Below are positions 15,269 through 21,887 of a stretch of 32,439 nucleotides of DNA, in pieces; position 1 is the stretch's first letter; every line of letters starts with the position of its first letter. The notes under the pieces were generated by a model. The model saw only the letters and a list, made by a program, of their open reading frames with translations. It was not told the origin of the DNA and did no database searches. This stretch comes from DATAAZ01 sp036259875 (GTDB taxonomy: Bacteria; Actinomycetota; Thermoleophilia; Gaiellales; Gaiellaceae). A program made the position numbers and the translations under genes. The stretch is taken from NCBI GenBank assembly GCA_036259875.1, contig DATAAZ010000005.1, positions 1 through 32,439 of the forward strand, in the 5' to 3' direction.

Positions 15269-16419
15269 AAACCGAGGTAACGAGCGATGACGTTCCGCTG
15301 AACCTCGGACGTACCGGAGTAGATCCGGCTACCGATGGCGTCACGGACGTCGCGCTCGAGATCGTACTCCTTCATGTAGCCGTACCCGCCGTGAACCTGA
15401 AGGGCGTCCAGGCTCGACTGCACGAAGCATTCGCTCAGGTAGAGCTTCGTGAGAGCGGAGTCGATCGGGGTCGCTCTTCCGCCGTCGATCAGCGACCCGA
15501 GGCGATAGAGAAGAAGGCGAGCCGTCTCGAGCCGCACCTTCATCTCGACGATCCTGTGCGAGACGGCTTGGAACTTGCCGATCGGTTGCCCGAACTGCTC
15601 GCGATCGCGCGCGTACGCCACGCATCGCTCGACCTGACGCTGCATCGTTCCCACCGTGCTGGCGAGGATGCAGCCTCGCTCCCACTCCATCGAGGAGTTG
15701 AAGACCGCCATCCCGCCGCCCGGTCTTCCGAGGACCTGCTCGTTCGAGACCTCGCAGCCGTCGAGGAAAAGCTCGCTCATCGGCGACGTTCCGAGCCCCA
15801 TCTTCTCGAGCGGCGCTCCGACCGTGAGACCCGGGGTGTCGCGCTCGACGAGAAACGCGCACAATCCCGCGAAGCCCAGGCCGGGGTCCGTCGTAGCAAA
15901 GAGAACGAAGAGATCGGCCTCCGGTGCGTTCGTCACGAACGTCTTCGCCCCGTTGAGGACGTAGCGGTCTCGCTTCTTCCGCGCGGTCGTCGTGAGGCTG
16001 AACGCGTCCGAGCCCGAGCTCGGCTCACTCATTCCTTGTGCCGCGATGAGCGAGCCGTCGCAGAGGCCTGGCAGGTAGCGACGCTTCTGCGTCTCCGCCC
16101 CGAACCTGACGATCGGGATCTCGCACGCCCACATCTGGGCGTTGAGCGAGAAGATCAAGCCGTTGTCACTGCAGCCGTACCCGAGCGCCTCGAGCGCCAC
16201 AATGATCGTCGTCGCACGCGCGCCCGTCCCGCCGTATTCCGGCGGCACGGGCAGCCCCTGGATGCCGAACTCGGCGCACTTCCTCCAGGCCTCGCGCGAG
16301 AAGTGTTCCCCCTTGCCGCCGCCCTTGTCGCCGGCCAGCTCCCGCCGGGCGAACTCGAGCACGGCTTCACGGAACGACGTCTGCTCGTCCGAGAGTTCGA
16401 AATCAATGGGCGTAGCCAC
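15265..16419 (-). CDS. Acyl-CoA dehydrogenase-family flavoenzyme, probable prolyl-carrier-protein dehydrogenase
   Basis: 384 residues with the full acyl-CoA dehydrogenase fold: the flavin-binding block GMSEPSSGSDAFSL and the C-terminal helix bundle ending IYSGTSEVQRNVIARYLGL. In common medium-chain enzymes the base is the Glu of a YEGT motif. Here that position is Ser (IYSGTSE), and Glu247 in SMEWERGCILA sits where isovaleryl-CoA dehydrogenase and prolyl-PCP dehydrogenases carry theirs. The stretches GLIFSLNAQMWACEIPI and FVTNAPEADLFV also resemble PltE/RedW. It is likely to oxidise the carrier-bound amino acid (proline to pyrrole). It starts at GTG 16419, with GAGGA about 13 bases upstream, and leads the operon with the adenylation gene. 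Ordinary acyl-CoA oxidation is the main alternative. Confidence 0.85.
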   Translation of the reverse strand: MATPIDFELSDEQTSFREAVLEFARRELAGDKGGGKGEHFSREAWRKCAEFGIQGLPVPPEYGGTGARATTIIVALEALGYGCSDNGLIFSLNAQMWACEIPIVRFGAETQKRRYLPGLCDGSLIAAQGMSEPSSGSDAFSLTTTARKKRDRYVLNGAKTFVTNAPEADLFVLFATTDPGLGFAGLCAFLVERDTPGLTVGAPLEKMGLGTSPMSELFLDGCEVSNEQVLGRPGGGMAVFNSSMEWERGCILASTVGTMQRQVERCVAYARDREQFGQPIGKFQAVSHRIVEMKVRLETARLLLYRLGSLIDGGRATPIDSALTKLYLSECFVQSSLDALQVHGGYGYMKEYDLERDVRDAIGSRIYSGTSEVQRNVIARYLGL

Positions 16420-17058
16420 CGCTGGGGCGCCGTCCTCGTCCGCTATTCCCGGGCGCCGGAGCGGAGCATAGCCGTCGGCCGCCGAGCAAGACCGTGGTAG
16501 TAAATCGATGCCCCTTTGGGCCTTGATCGGCGCTTCGGACGATATGCCTCTCGAGTCCGGCGAGTGTCGGAATCGTGGTCGCTCGCGTAGCGGTCGCCGT
16601 CTCTCCGGGCGGCGGTGATTTCAGACCTGAAACGATCGGCTTCTCGACCGGCGACGCCGCGCGTTAGGCGAGGCCGGGGCGGGGCCGGAGGGCTGCGGCC
16701 CCCTCACCGGCCCGTGCCTGCCCGGGCAGGGCAGGTGCCCCGACCTCGCGGTCACGTTTCGACCCTTACAGCCAATTCCTTTCAGCCCGCCGTCGCCCAA
16801 GGTCAGCGAATGGAAAGAGGGGGCAAGCTGCCGTGTGTCCGCCCCCTCCGACACCCAGGAACCAGGCGCGAGCACAGGGAGTAGTCGCACGACTCCCAGC
16901 CGGTCCCGTTCGTTGAGGGCCGACCGCGCCGTCGCGCCGCTGTCGACGACGACACAGACTTCGACGATTGGTCGATGCCGGGGCCCGAAGACCCTCGTTT
17001 GGGCTTCCCCGCGTCGGGTAGGTGGCTGGCGTCAAGGGAGCGCGACGGGAGGAGAGGC
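16420..17058. other. 639-bp noncoding region rich in inverted repeats
   Basis: No frame here is protein-like. Several structures are visible. GGGGCC (16681-16686) pairs with GGCCCC (16697-16702). CCTGCCCGGGCAGG (16717-16730) is a perfect 14-bp palindrome. GAGGGGGC (16817-16824) pairs with GCCCCCTC (16841-16848). GGGAGT (16877-16882) pairs with ACTCCC (16892-16897). It separates the divergent dehydrogenase operon from the membrane-protein operon, so it must hold both promoters. I could not pick either with confidence. Confidence 0.5.
16817..16848. other. 8-bp stem-loop in the divergent intergenic region
   Basis: GAGGGGGC, a 16-base loop, then GCCCCCTC. It is perfect over 8 bp and lies about 210 bp upstream of the plus-strand operon. 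It could be an operator, part of a leader RNA or a terminator-like element. No T-tract follows. Confidence 0.35.
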
Positions 17059-17622
17059 ATGCCCACTTGGGCGGTTGTGATCATCGTCCTCGCGGTGGTC
17101 GTCCTCGCCACCGTGGCGGCCTGGGCGGTCCTGCGCAAGCGTCGCACGCAGCACCTTCGGGAGCAGTTCGGGCCCGAGTACAGGCGGACGGTCGCCGAGC
17201 GGGGCGACCAGCGAGATGCGGAAGCGGAGCTCCGCGAGCGCGAACGGCGGCGGGAGAAGCTGCAGATTCGGCCGCTGGAGCCGGCCGCCCGTGAGCGCTA
17301 CGTCCAGTCGTGGCGAGGCGTGCAGGGGCGGTTCGTCGACGACCCCGAGGGAACGATCGGCGAGGCGGACGCGCTCGTCACCGAGGTCATGCGCGAACGC
17401 GGCTATCCGATCGAGGACTTCGAGCAACGGACGGCCGACATCTCGGTCGATCATCCGGAGGTCGTCGAGAACTACCGCGCCGCACATCGGATCTCGCTCG
17501 CGAGCGCAGAAGGCCGGGCGACGACCGAGGACCTTCGCCGAGCGACTGTCCACTACCGGGCTCTCTTCGAAGAACTGCTCGATACTCCCCAGCAGCAGCC
17601 CGTCGGCGAGAGGAGGCGTTGA
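17059..17622 (+). CDS. Membrane-anchored protein of an uncharacterised actinobacterial family
   Basis: 187 residues from the ATG at 17059, preceded by GGGAGGAGAGGC. Residues about 4-24 (WAVVIIVLAVVVLATVAAWAV) form one membrane helix followed by basic residues, so the bulk is cytoplasmic. A charged, probably coiled linker (ERGDQRDAEAELRERERRRE) leads into a soluble helical domain: RYVQSWRGVQGRFVDDPEG, then IGEADALVTEVMRERGYPI and TTEDLRRATVHYRALFEELL. I recognise the pattern as a widespread actinobacterial hypothetical family without known function. The next gene repeats this domain without the membrane helix. Confidence 0.75.
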   Translation: MPTWAVVIIVLAVVVLATVAAWAVLRKRRTQHLREQFGPEYRRTVAERGDQRDAEAELRERERRREKLQIRPLEPAARERYVQSWRGVQGRFVDDPEGTIGEADALVTEVMRERGYPIEDFEQRTADISVDHPEVVENYRAAHRISLASAEGRATTEDLRRATVHYRALFEELLDTPQQQPVGERRR

Positions 17623-17623
17623 C

Positions 17624-18163
17624 ATGGAAGGGCGTGAGAAGCTTTCGACCGAGGAGCTCGCGTCAGCGGGTGAGCCTGAAACGGCCGTGCCCGTGCAGGA
17701 TTCCGAGCCGACAGACCCGGTAGAGGTACCGATCGAGAAGCAGAGCCGTGGAGACGCGACAGGCGAGGGGCACGCGCCGGTCGGGGCATCAAGTGAGGGG
17801 GCAGCGACGGCGCCGACCGCCGCCGTCGCGTCGGGGACGGCGCTAACAGGAGGCGAGCGAGCCCCGGCGACCGCCGGGGAGCCGCGCGCGGGCGGCGAGC
17901 CGCTGCTCGCCCAGGCAGAGCTCGGGCGCTTCCGAGATGAGTGGGAGCAGATCCAGGTCGGATTCGTCGACGAGCCTCGGGGCGCAGTGGAGCAGGCGGA
18001 TTTGCTCGTCGCCGAGTTGATGCAGCGCCTCGCGGCGACCTTTTCGGATGAACGATCCCGACTCGAGGGCCAGTGGGATCGCGGCGACGAGGTCTCCACC
18101 GAGGATCTTCGCGTCGCGCTGACGCGTTATCGCTCGTTTTTCGAACGCTTGCTCTCTGCATAG
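17624..18163 (+). CDS. Soluble paralogue of the preceding membrane protein's domain
   Basis: 179 residues; the ATG lies one base after the preceding stop, with AGGAGG at 17611-17616 inside the upstream gene's end, so the two are cotranscribed. The first 95 residues are low-complexity and acidic (many Glu, Ala, Gly, Pro) and probably disordered. Residues about 100-179 match the upstream domain: RFRDEWEQIQVGFVDEPRGA versus RYVQSWRGVQGRFVDDPEGT, then EQADLLVAELMQRL versus GEADALVTEVMRER, and EDLRVALTRYRSFFERLL versus EDLRRATVHYRALFEELL. The shared domain suggests hetero-oligomers, one partner membrane-bound and one free. Function unknown. Confidence 0.75.
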   Translation: MEGREKLSTEELASAGEPETAVPVQDSEPTDPVEVPIEKQSRGDATGEGHAPVGASSEGAATAPTAAVASGTALTGGERAPATAGEPRAGGEPLLAQAELGRFRDEWEQIQVGFVDEPRGAVEQADLLVAELMQRLAATFSDERSRLEGQWDRGDEVSTEDLRVALTRYRSFFERLLSA

Positions 18164-18172
18164 GGGCGGAGA

Positions 18173-18222
18173 GATCGGCGGTCCTCGCGCCCCGGGCGCG
18201 GGGGCCCGACCACGAACCGATC
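18173..18222. terminator. Bidirectional hairpin between convergent genes
   Basis: An outer pair GATCGG (18173-18178) with CCGATC (18217-18222) encloses the near-palindrome CGCGCCC-C-GGGCGCG (18186-18200). It lies between the stops at 18163 and 18243 and is suitable for both directions. Confidence 0.45.
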
Positions 18223-18242
18223 GCCCCGTGGGACCCGACTGG

Positions 18243-19127
18243 CTAGACCGCCCGGGCGCGTAGGTCGATCGCGCCGCCCTCGACGCGGACGTCGTAGACC
18301 GGCTGCGGATATGCGGCGGGGCCCCGAACGACCGAGCCGTCGTCGACCCGGAACGTACTCCCATGCCATGGGCACGTGATCTCGCCGTTCGAGACGTTTC
18401 CGCGGTGAAGGGGTCCGCCGCGGTGGCAACAGCGGGCGGCGAGGGCATACAGCCGCCCCTGCTCGCGGCCGACCACGACTCCGACGCCGTCGACGGCGAC
18501 GAGACGCCGCTCACCCTCGGCGACGTCCGCGTCGTCGAACGCGCGTCGCCACTCGGTCGGCCGCTCCTCGAACGTCGTCTGGTCGACGCCGACGCCCTTC
18601 GCGTACGAAAGGTGTCCACCGAGGTGACCGCCGACCGTCAGCGCGCCCATCCCGGCGAAGCTCATTGCCTTTCCCAGCGCGCGCTTCTCGCGGCGTCTCG
18701 CGAGGAGCGACCCGGCGAAGAATGCGAGCGCAACGACGTTCGCCGACGCGTGGATGACCCCGACCCGGCGGACGCTGTCGTCGCTTCGCTCGGTGTCGGC
18801 CCATTCGGTCGCGCCCGTGACGGCAGTCGGGAGGGATGCGAGCACGCCGGCGCCGATCAGTCGCTCGGCGGCGGCGGCCGAGTCCTCACCACCGACCACG
18901 TCGAGGATCGTCGCGCTCGTCCAGGTCCCGATCGGTAGGTCGGTCAGGAACGGGTGCAAGGCATGACCGAGCCACGTTCCGCTCAGTGCGTCCTTGACTC
19001 GTCCAGGGCCGATCTTTTCGGTGGCCGTGGCGAGCAGGCGCGCGGGCCTGTCGAGTTGCTCGAGCGTTGTCAGTCGCTCGGGCAGGGCATGCAGTACGGG
19101 GCTAGTCGGCCTTGCGGTCTCGTTCAT
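18243..19127 (-). CDS. DUF2231 membrane domain fused to a Rieske [2Fe-2S] domain
   Basis: 294 residues from the ATG at 19127, preceded by AAGGAGGAAC; the frame is open further upstream but is not protein-like there. Residues about 45-165 are a DUF2231-type membrane region (GHALHPFLTDLPIGTWTSA, with later hydrophobic segments). The C-terminal Rieske domain holds the cluster ligands Cys233-x-His235 and Cys252-x2-His255 (CCHRGGPL and CPWHGSTF). Such fusions are common in actinobacteria and are thought to pass electrons at the membrane; the partner is unknown. It stands alone, convergent with the paralogue pair and divergent from the reductase at 19290. Confidence 0.85.
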   Translation of the reverse strand: MNETARPTSPVLHALPERLTTLEQLDRPARLLATATEKIGPGRVKDALSGTWLGHALHPFLTDLPIGTWTSATILDVVGGEDSAAAAERLIGAGVLASLPTAVTGATEWADTERSDDSVRRVGVIHASANVVALAFFAGSLLARRREKRALGKAMSFAGMGALTVGGHLGGHLSYAKGVGVDQTTFEERPTEWRRAFDDADVAEGERRLVAVDGVGVVVGREQGRLYALAARCCHRGGPLHRGNVSNGEITCPWHGSTFRVDDGSVVRGPAAYPQPVYDVRVEGGAIDLRARAV

Positions 19128-19289
19128 GTTCCTCCTTCGCGACGGCGACGGGCGTTTTACCCACGAGAGAGATCCGGCACGCCTCCCCGACCTCGTCGAG
19201 AGGCCGATCGCCCCGCACGGGCCGCGATGAAGTCGCTCCCGGCCGGGCGTCTTGGAGTAAACGAATAGCAGCGCGAGCAGGCGTGACGA

Positions 19290-19748
19290 ATGAGCGGGCT
19301 GATCACAACGACGACGATGACGGTCGACGGCGTTACGGACGTCGGTGCGTGGTACGTCGTCGAGGGCGAGCACGATCGGGCGGCGCGTCGTCAGTTCGAA
19401 GGAGCGGCGGGCATGGTGCTCGGAAGGAAGGCGTACGAAGGCCTCGCGGGGTTCTGGCCGACGCAAACCGGCGAGTGGGCCGACCTCCTGAATCCGCTGC
19501 CCAAGTACGTTGCGTCGCGCACCCTGCGCGGGCCGCTCGAATGGAACGCGAGCCTCATCGACGGGGACGCCGTTACCGGCGTGTCGCAGCTCAAAGAGGA
19601 GGCGGACGGAGACCTCTTTCTCATCGGCTCCGGCGAGCTTGCACGCCGCCTCATCTCCGAGAACGTCGTCGACGAGGTCCGGTTCTGGGTCCATCCGGCG
19701 CCGAACTCGTCGTTCGCGTCCTCCAGCGTCTCGGTCGCACGGCACTAG
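19290..19748 (+). CDS. DHFR/RibD C-terminal-like reductase, shortened at the C-terminus
   Basis: 152 residues against about 180-200 in relatives. The family pattern is clear at the start (SGLITTTTMTVDGV), in GMVLGRKAYEGLAGFWPTQ, in the cofactor-binding stretch DLFLIGSGELARRL and in VDEVRFWVHP. After HP the tail turns Ser-rich (SSFASSSVSVARH) and ends. The last strands, usually a GVTLLRY-type segment, are missing in all three frames. This is a deletion or truncation, so activity is doubtful. The ribosome site before the ATG is weak. Relatives reduce pteridine- or pyrimidine-like compounds with NADPH; most of these stand-alone forms have no known substrate. Confidence 0.75.
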   Translation: MSGLITTTTMTVDGVTDVGAWYVVEGEHDRAARRQFEGAAGMVLGRKAYEGLAGFWPTQTGEWADLLNPLPKYVASRTLRGPLEWNASLIDGDAVTGVSQLKEEADGDLFLIGSGELARRLISENVVDEVRFWVHPAPNSSFASSSVSVARH

Positions 19749-19798
19749 CCCGGACGCGATAGACCTGCGAGGCTTACCCGAGCGTCAAGGAGGCAGGA

Positions 19799-20749
19799 AT
19801 GCGCGTCGAGTCGCGCGTGCTATCCGTTAGTTGGGTTCCGTCTGACGTCGTCCCCCCGGCGGCGCGTCTTCCATTCGTGCGGGCGCTTCCCGGCGCGGAC
19901 GAGCCCCCGCCCAACGAGCTCGTCGACCCCGGGCCGCTCCTCGCCGCCGGACGGATCCGGCAGGCGAACGAGCTGCGCGCGTGGGTCGAGTTCGACGAGT
20001 CGGGCTCGCCCGTGGCGTGGGACTACGCGGACGCGCCCGCGCTCGGCGAGTCCGAAGGCGGGTTCCCGGCTCGTCGGAGTGAACCCAAGGTGAGCGAGCG
20101 CGCCGTGCGTTTCGTCCAGACGGTCGGCGGCAGGCTGGGCGGCACGGTGCCGCGCCGCGTCGCCGGAAGGCCGTTCTTCCGGCTTGAGGCGCCCGTTGCG
20201 TGGACGACGGTCGGGCTCACGATCGAGAGCGAAGGTGGCACACGGGGTGAGCTCGTCGGCGCGAGCCCGTTTCCTCGCCACTGGCTCTACGACGAGAACG
20301 GGAAGCTCCAGGCGAAGTCCGCTGAGATCGACTTCCGGCGCTGGCTCGAAGGCTCGGACACGCGCGAGACGCCGTGGGGCAGGGAGCAGTCGAGCGAGTT
20401 CGTCGCGCTCGCGGAGAGCGCGCTCGAACGCGGGATCTCGCAGCGAGTGATGGGCGCACACCCTCGCGTTCGAAGCGTGAAGGCGGGCTCGATGCTGACC
20501 GAGCAGGGCGACCGCGACGACACGATCTTCCTCATCCTCGACGGCGTCTTCGACGTCGACGTGGGCGGACAAACCGTCGCGGAGGTGGGCCCGGGCGCGG
20601 TCGTGGGCGAACGGGGATCGCTCGAGGGGCGTCGCAGCGCGACGCTCCGAGCGCGCTCCGACGGCCGCGTCGTTGCCCTCGCCCCGACCTCGCTGACCCG
20701 TGAGGAGCGCGACCAGCTCGCCGCGGCGCACCGGCGGGAGGACGAGTAG
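19799..20749 (+). CDS. Cyclic nucleotide-binding domain protein with an unknown N-terminal region
   Basis: 316 residues from an ATG with AAGGAGG just upstream. The last 90 residues form a CNB domain: HPRVRSVKAGSMLTEQGD, DDTIFLILDGVFDVDVGGQ, then VAEVGPGAVVGERGSLEGRR, where GERGSLEGRRSATLRA is the phosphate-binding cassette with its Arg. The first 220 residues (for example ELRAWVEFDESGSPVAWDYAD and FRRWLEGSDTRETPWGREQS) belong to no family I recognise. No DNA-binding helix is visible, so it is not a CRP-type regulator. It converges, 13 bp away, on the cyclase response regulator, so it is a plausible receiver of the nucleotide made there. Confidence 0.8.
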   Translation: MRVESRVLSVSWVPSDVVPPAARLPFVRALPGADEPPPNELVDPGPLLAAGRIRQANELRAWVEFDESGSPVAWDYADAPALGESEGGFPARRSEPKVSERAVRFVQTVGGRLGGTVPRRVAGRPFFRLEAPVAWTTVGLTIESEGGTRGELVGASPFPRHWLYDENGKLQAKSAEIDFRRWLEGSDTRETPWGREQSSEFVALAESALERGISQRVMGAHPRVRSVKAGSMLTEQGDRDDTIFLILDGVFDVDVGGQTVAEVGPGAVVGERGSLEGRRSATLRARSDGRVVALAPTSLTREERDQLAAAHRREDE

Positions 20750-20762
20750 CTCCGGTCGCTTC

Positions 20763-21887
20763 CTAGCTCGAAGGCGCTCGCTGTGCCGCGGCCGCGGCAG
20801 CGGCCGTCGCGAAGCGGATCTTCTCCGCGGACTTGAGCGTCCACACCCTGATCCGGGCGCGCCTGCCCGGTACCTCGCGCTCCTCCACGAAGACGAGATC
20901 GTCCGCTGGCCGACGGAGGAACTCCCGCGTCGACTCGCCGATGAGCAGCGAGTGGGGGGTGCCCTTCGTCATCGCCTGGAGCCGCGAGGCGGTGTTGGTC
21001 GTGTCGCCGATCGCGGCGTATTCGAGCCGGCGAAGCGAGCCGACCGTTCCCGACATGAGCGGCCCGCTGTTCAACCCGATCCCCATCCGGAAGCCGTCGC
21101 CGAGGCCGTTCGCTCGCAGGTTCCGGTTGAAACGCGGCAGGCGCTCGCCGAGCATGTCGCGAGCGGCCGCGAGCGCTCGGTCGGCGTGGTCGTCCGTTTC
21201 GATCGGCGCCCCGAAGACGGCCATGATTCCGTCGCCTTGATAGGCAACGAGCGTCCCGCCGCTGTCGAGGATCGCGTCGCTCATGTGGCTCAAGTAGTCG
21301 TTCAGGACCTCGATCACCTCGTCCGCCGGAATCGTCTCGGCAAACGACGTGAAACCGCGCAGGTCGCCGAAGAGGACGGTCCCCGTGACCCGCACGCCGC
21401 GAAGCCTGAGGTCGTCGTCCGTCCGCCGCAGGACCTCGTCCACGACGGGCTCCGGCACGAAGCGCGAGAAGACGTCGCGGACGCGTTGGCGCTCCAGGTC
21501 GTGCAGCCTCTTCTTCGTCAGGCAGCCGTTGATTCGCGCGCGCAGAAGCACGGGGTCGAAGGGCTTCGGAAGGTAGTCCTCGGCGCCCAGCTCGATGCAG
21601 CGGACGACGCTCTCGAGATCCTCGAGCGCGGAGACCATGATCACCGGGATGTGGCGAAGCTCCGGGTCGTCCTCGATTCTCCGAAGCACTTCATAGCCGT
21701 CGAGCTCCGGCATCAGGACGTCGAGGAGCACGATGTCGAACGGCTCGGCGCGGAGCTTCTCGAGCGCCTTGCGGCCGTCCTCGGCCATCGCGTGCTTGTG
21801 CCCCTCGCGTTCGAGGCTCTTCGCGAGGAGCGCCCGGTTGATCGGGTCGTCGTCGACGACGAGGACGTACGCCGGGCCTTCAGCCAC
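20763..21887 (-). CDS. Response regulator fused to a class III nucleotide cyclase
   Basis: 374 residues from GTG 21887, 8 bases inside the end of the kinase gene, so translation is coupled. The receiver (about 5-120) has VLVVDDDPINR, the phosphoacceptor Asp56 in LLDVLMPELDG and the KPFDP loop. The cyclase domain (about 165-340) has metal-binding Asp175 (FGDLRGFTSF) and Asp219 (YQGDGIMAVFG), and NTASRL with the transition-state Asn and Arg. The substrate-choosing Lys position is Ala215, and the second base-recognition position (EYAAIGDTTN) is also Ala, so ATP versus GTP cannot be told. The architecture resembles CyaC-type output proteins. The kinase encoded just upstream is its obvious phosphate donor. 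The C-terminus is Ala-rich. Confidence 0.9.
   Translation of the reverse strand: MAEGPAYVLVVDDDPINRALLAKSLEREGHKHAMAEDGRKALEKLRAEPFDIVLLDVLMPELDGYEVLRRIEDDPELRHIPVIMVSALEDLESVVRCIELGAEDYLPKPFDPVLLRARINGCLTKKRLHDLERQRVRDVFSRFVPEPVVDEVLRRTDDDLRLRGVRVTGTVLFGDLRGFTSFAETIPADEVIEVLNDYLSHMSDAILDSGGTLVAYQGDGIMAVFGAPIETDDHADRALAAARDMLGERLPRFNRNLRANGLGDGFRMGIGLNSGPLMSGTVGSLRRLEYAAIGDTTNTASRLQAMTKGTPHSLLIGESTREFLRRPADDLVFVEEREVPGRRARIRVWTLKSAEKIRFATAAAAAAAQRAPSS

Noticed and set aside
16615..16890. Two 89-codon frames on opposite strands in the dehydrogenase upstream region
   Set aside because: Low-complexity Arg/Pro/Gly translations, no ribosome site, and strong inverted repeats inside.
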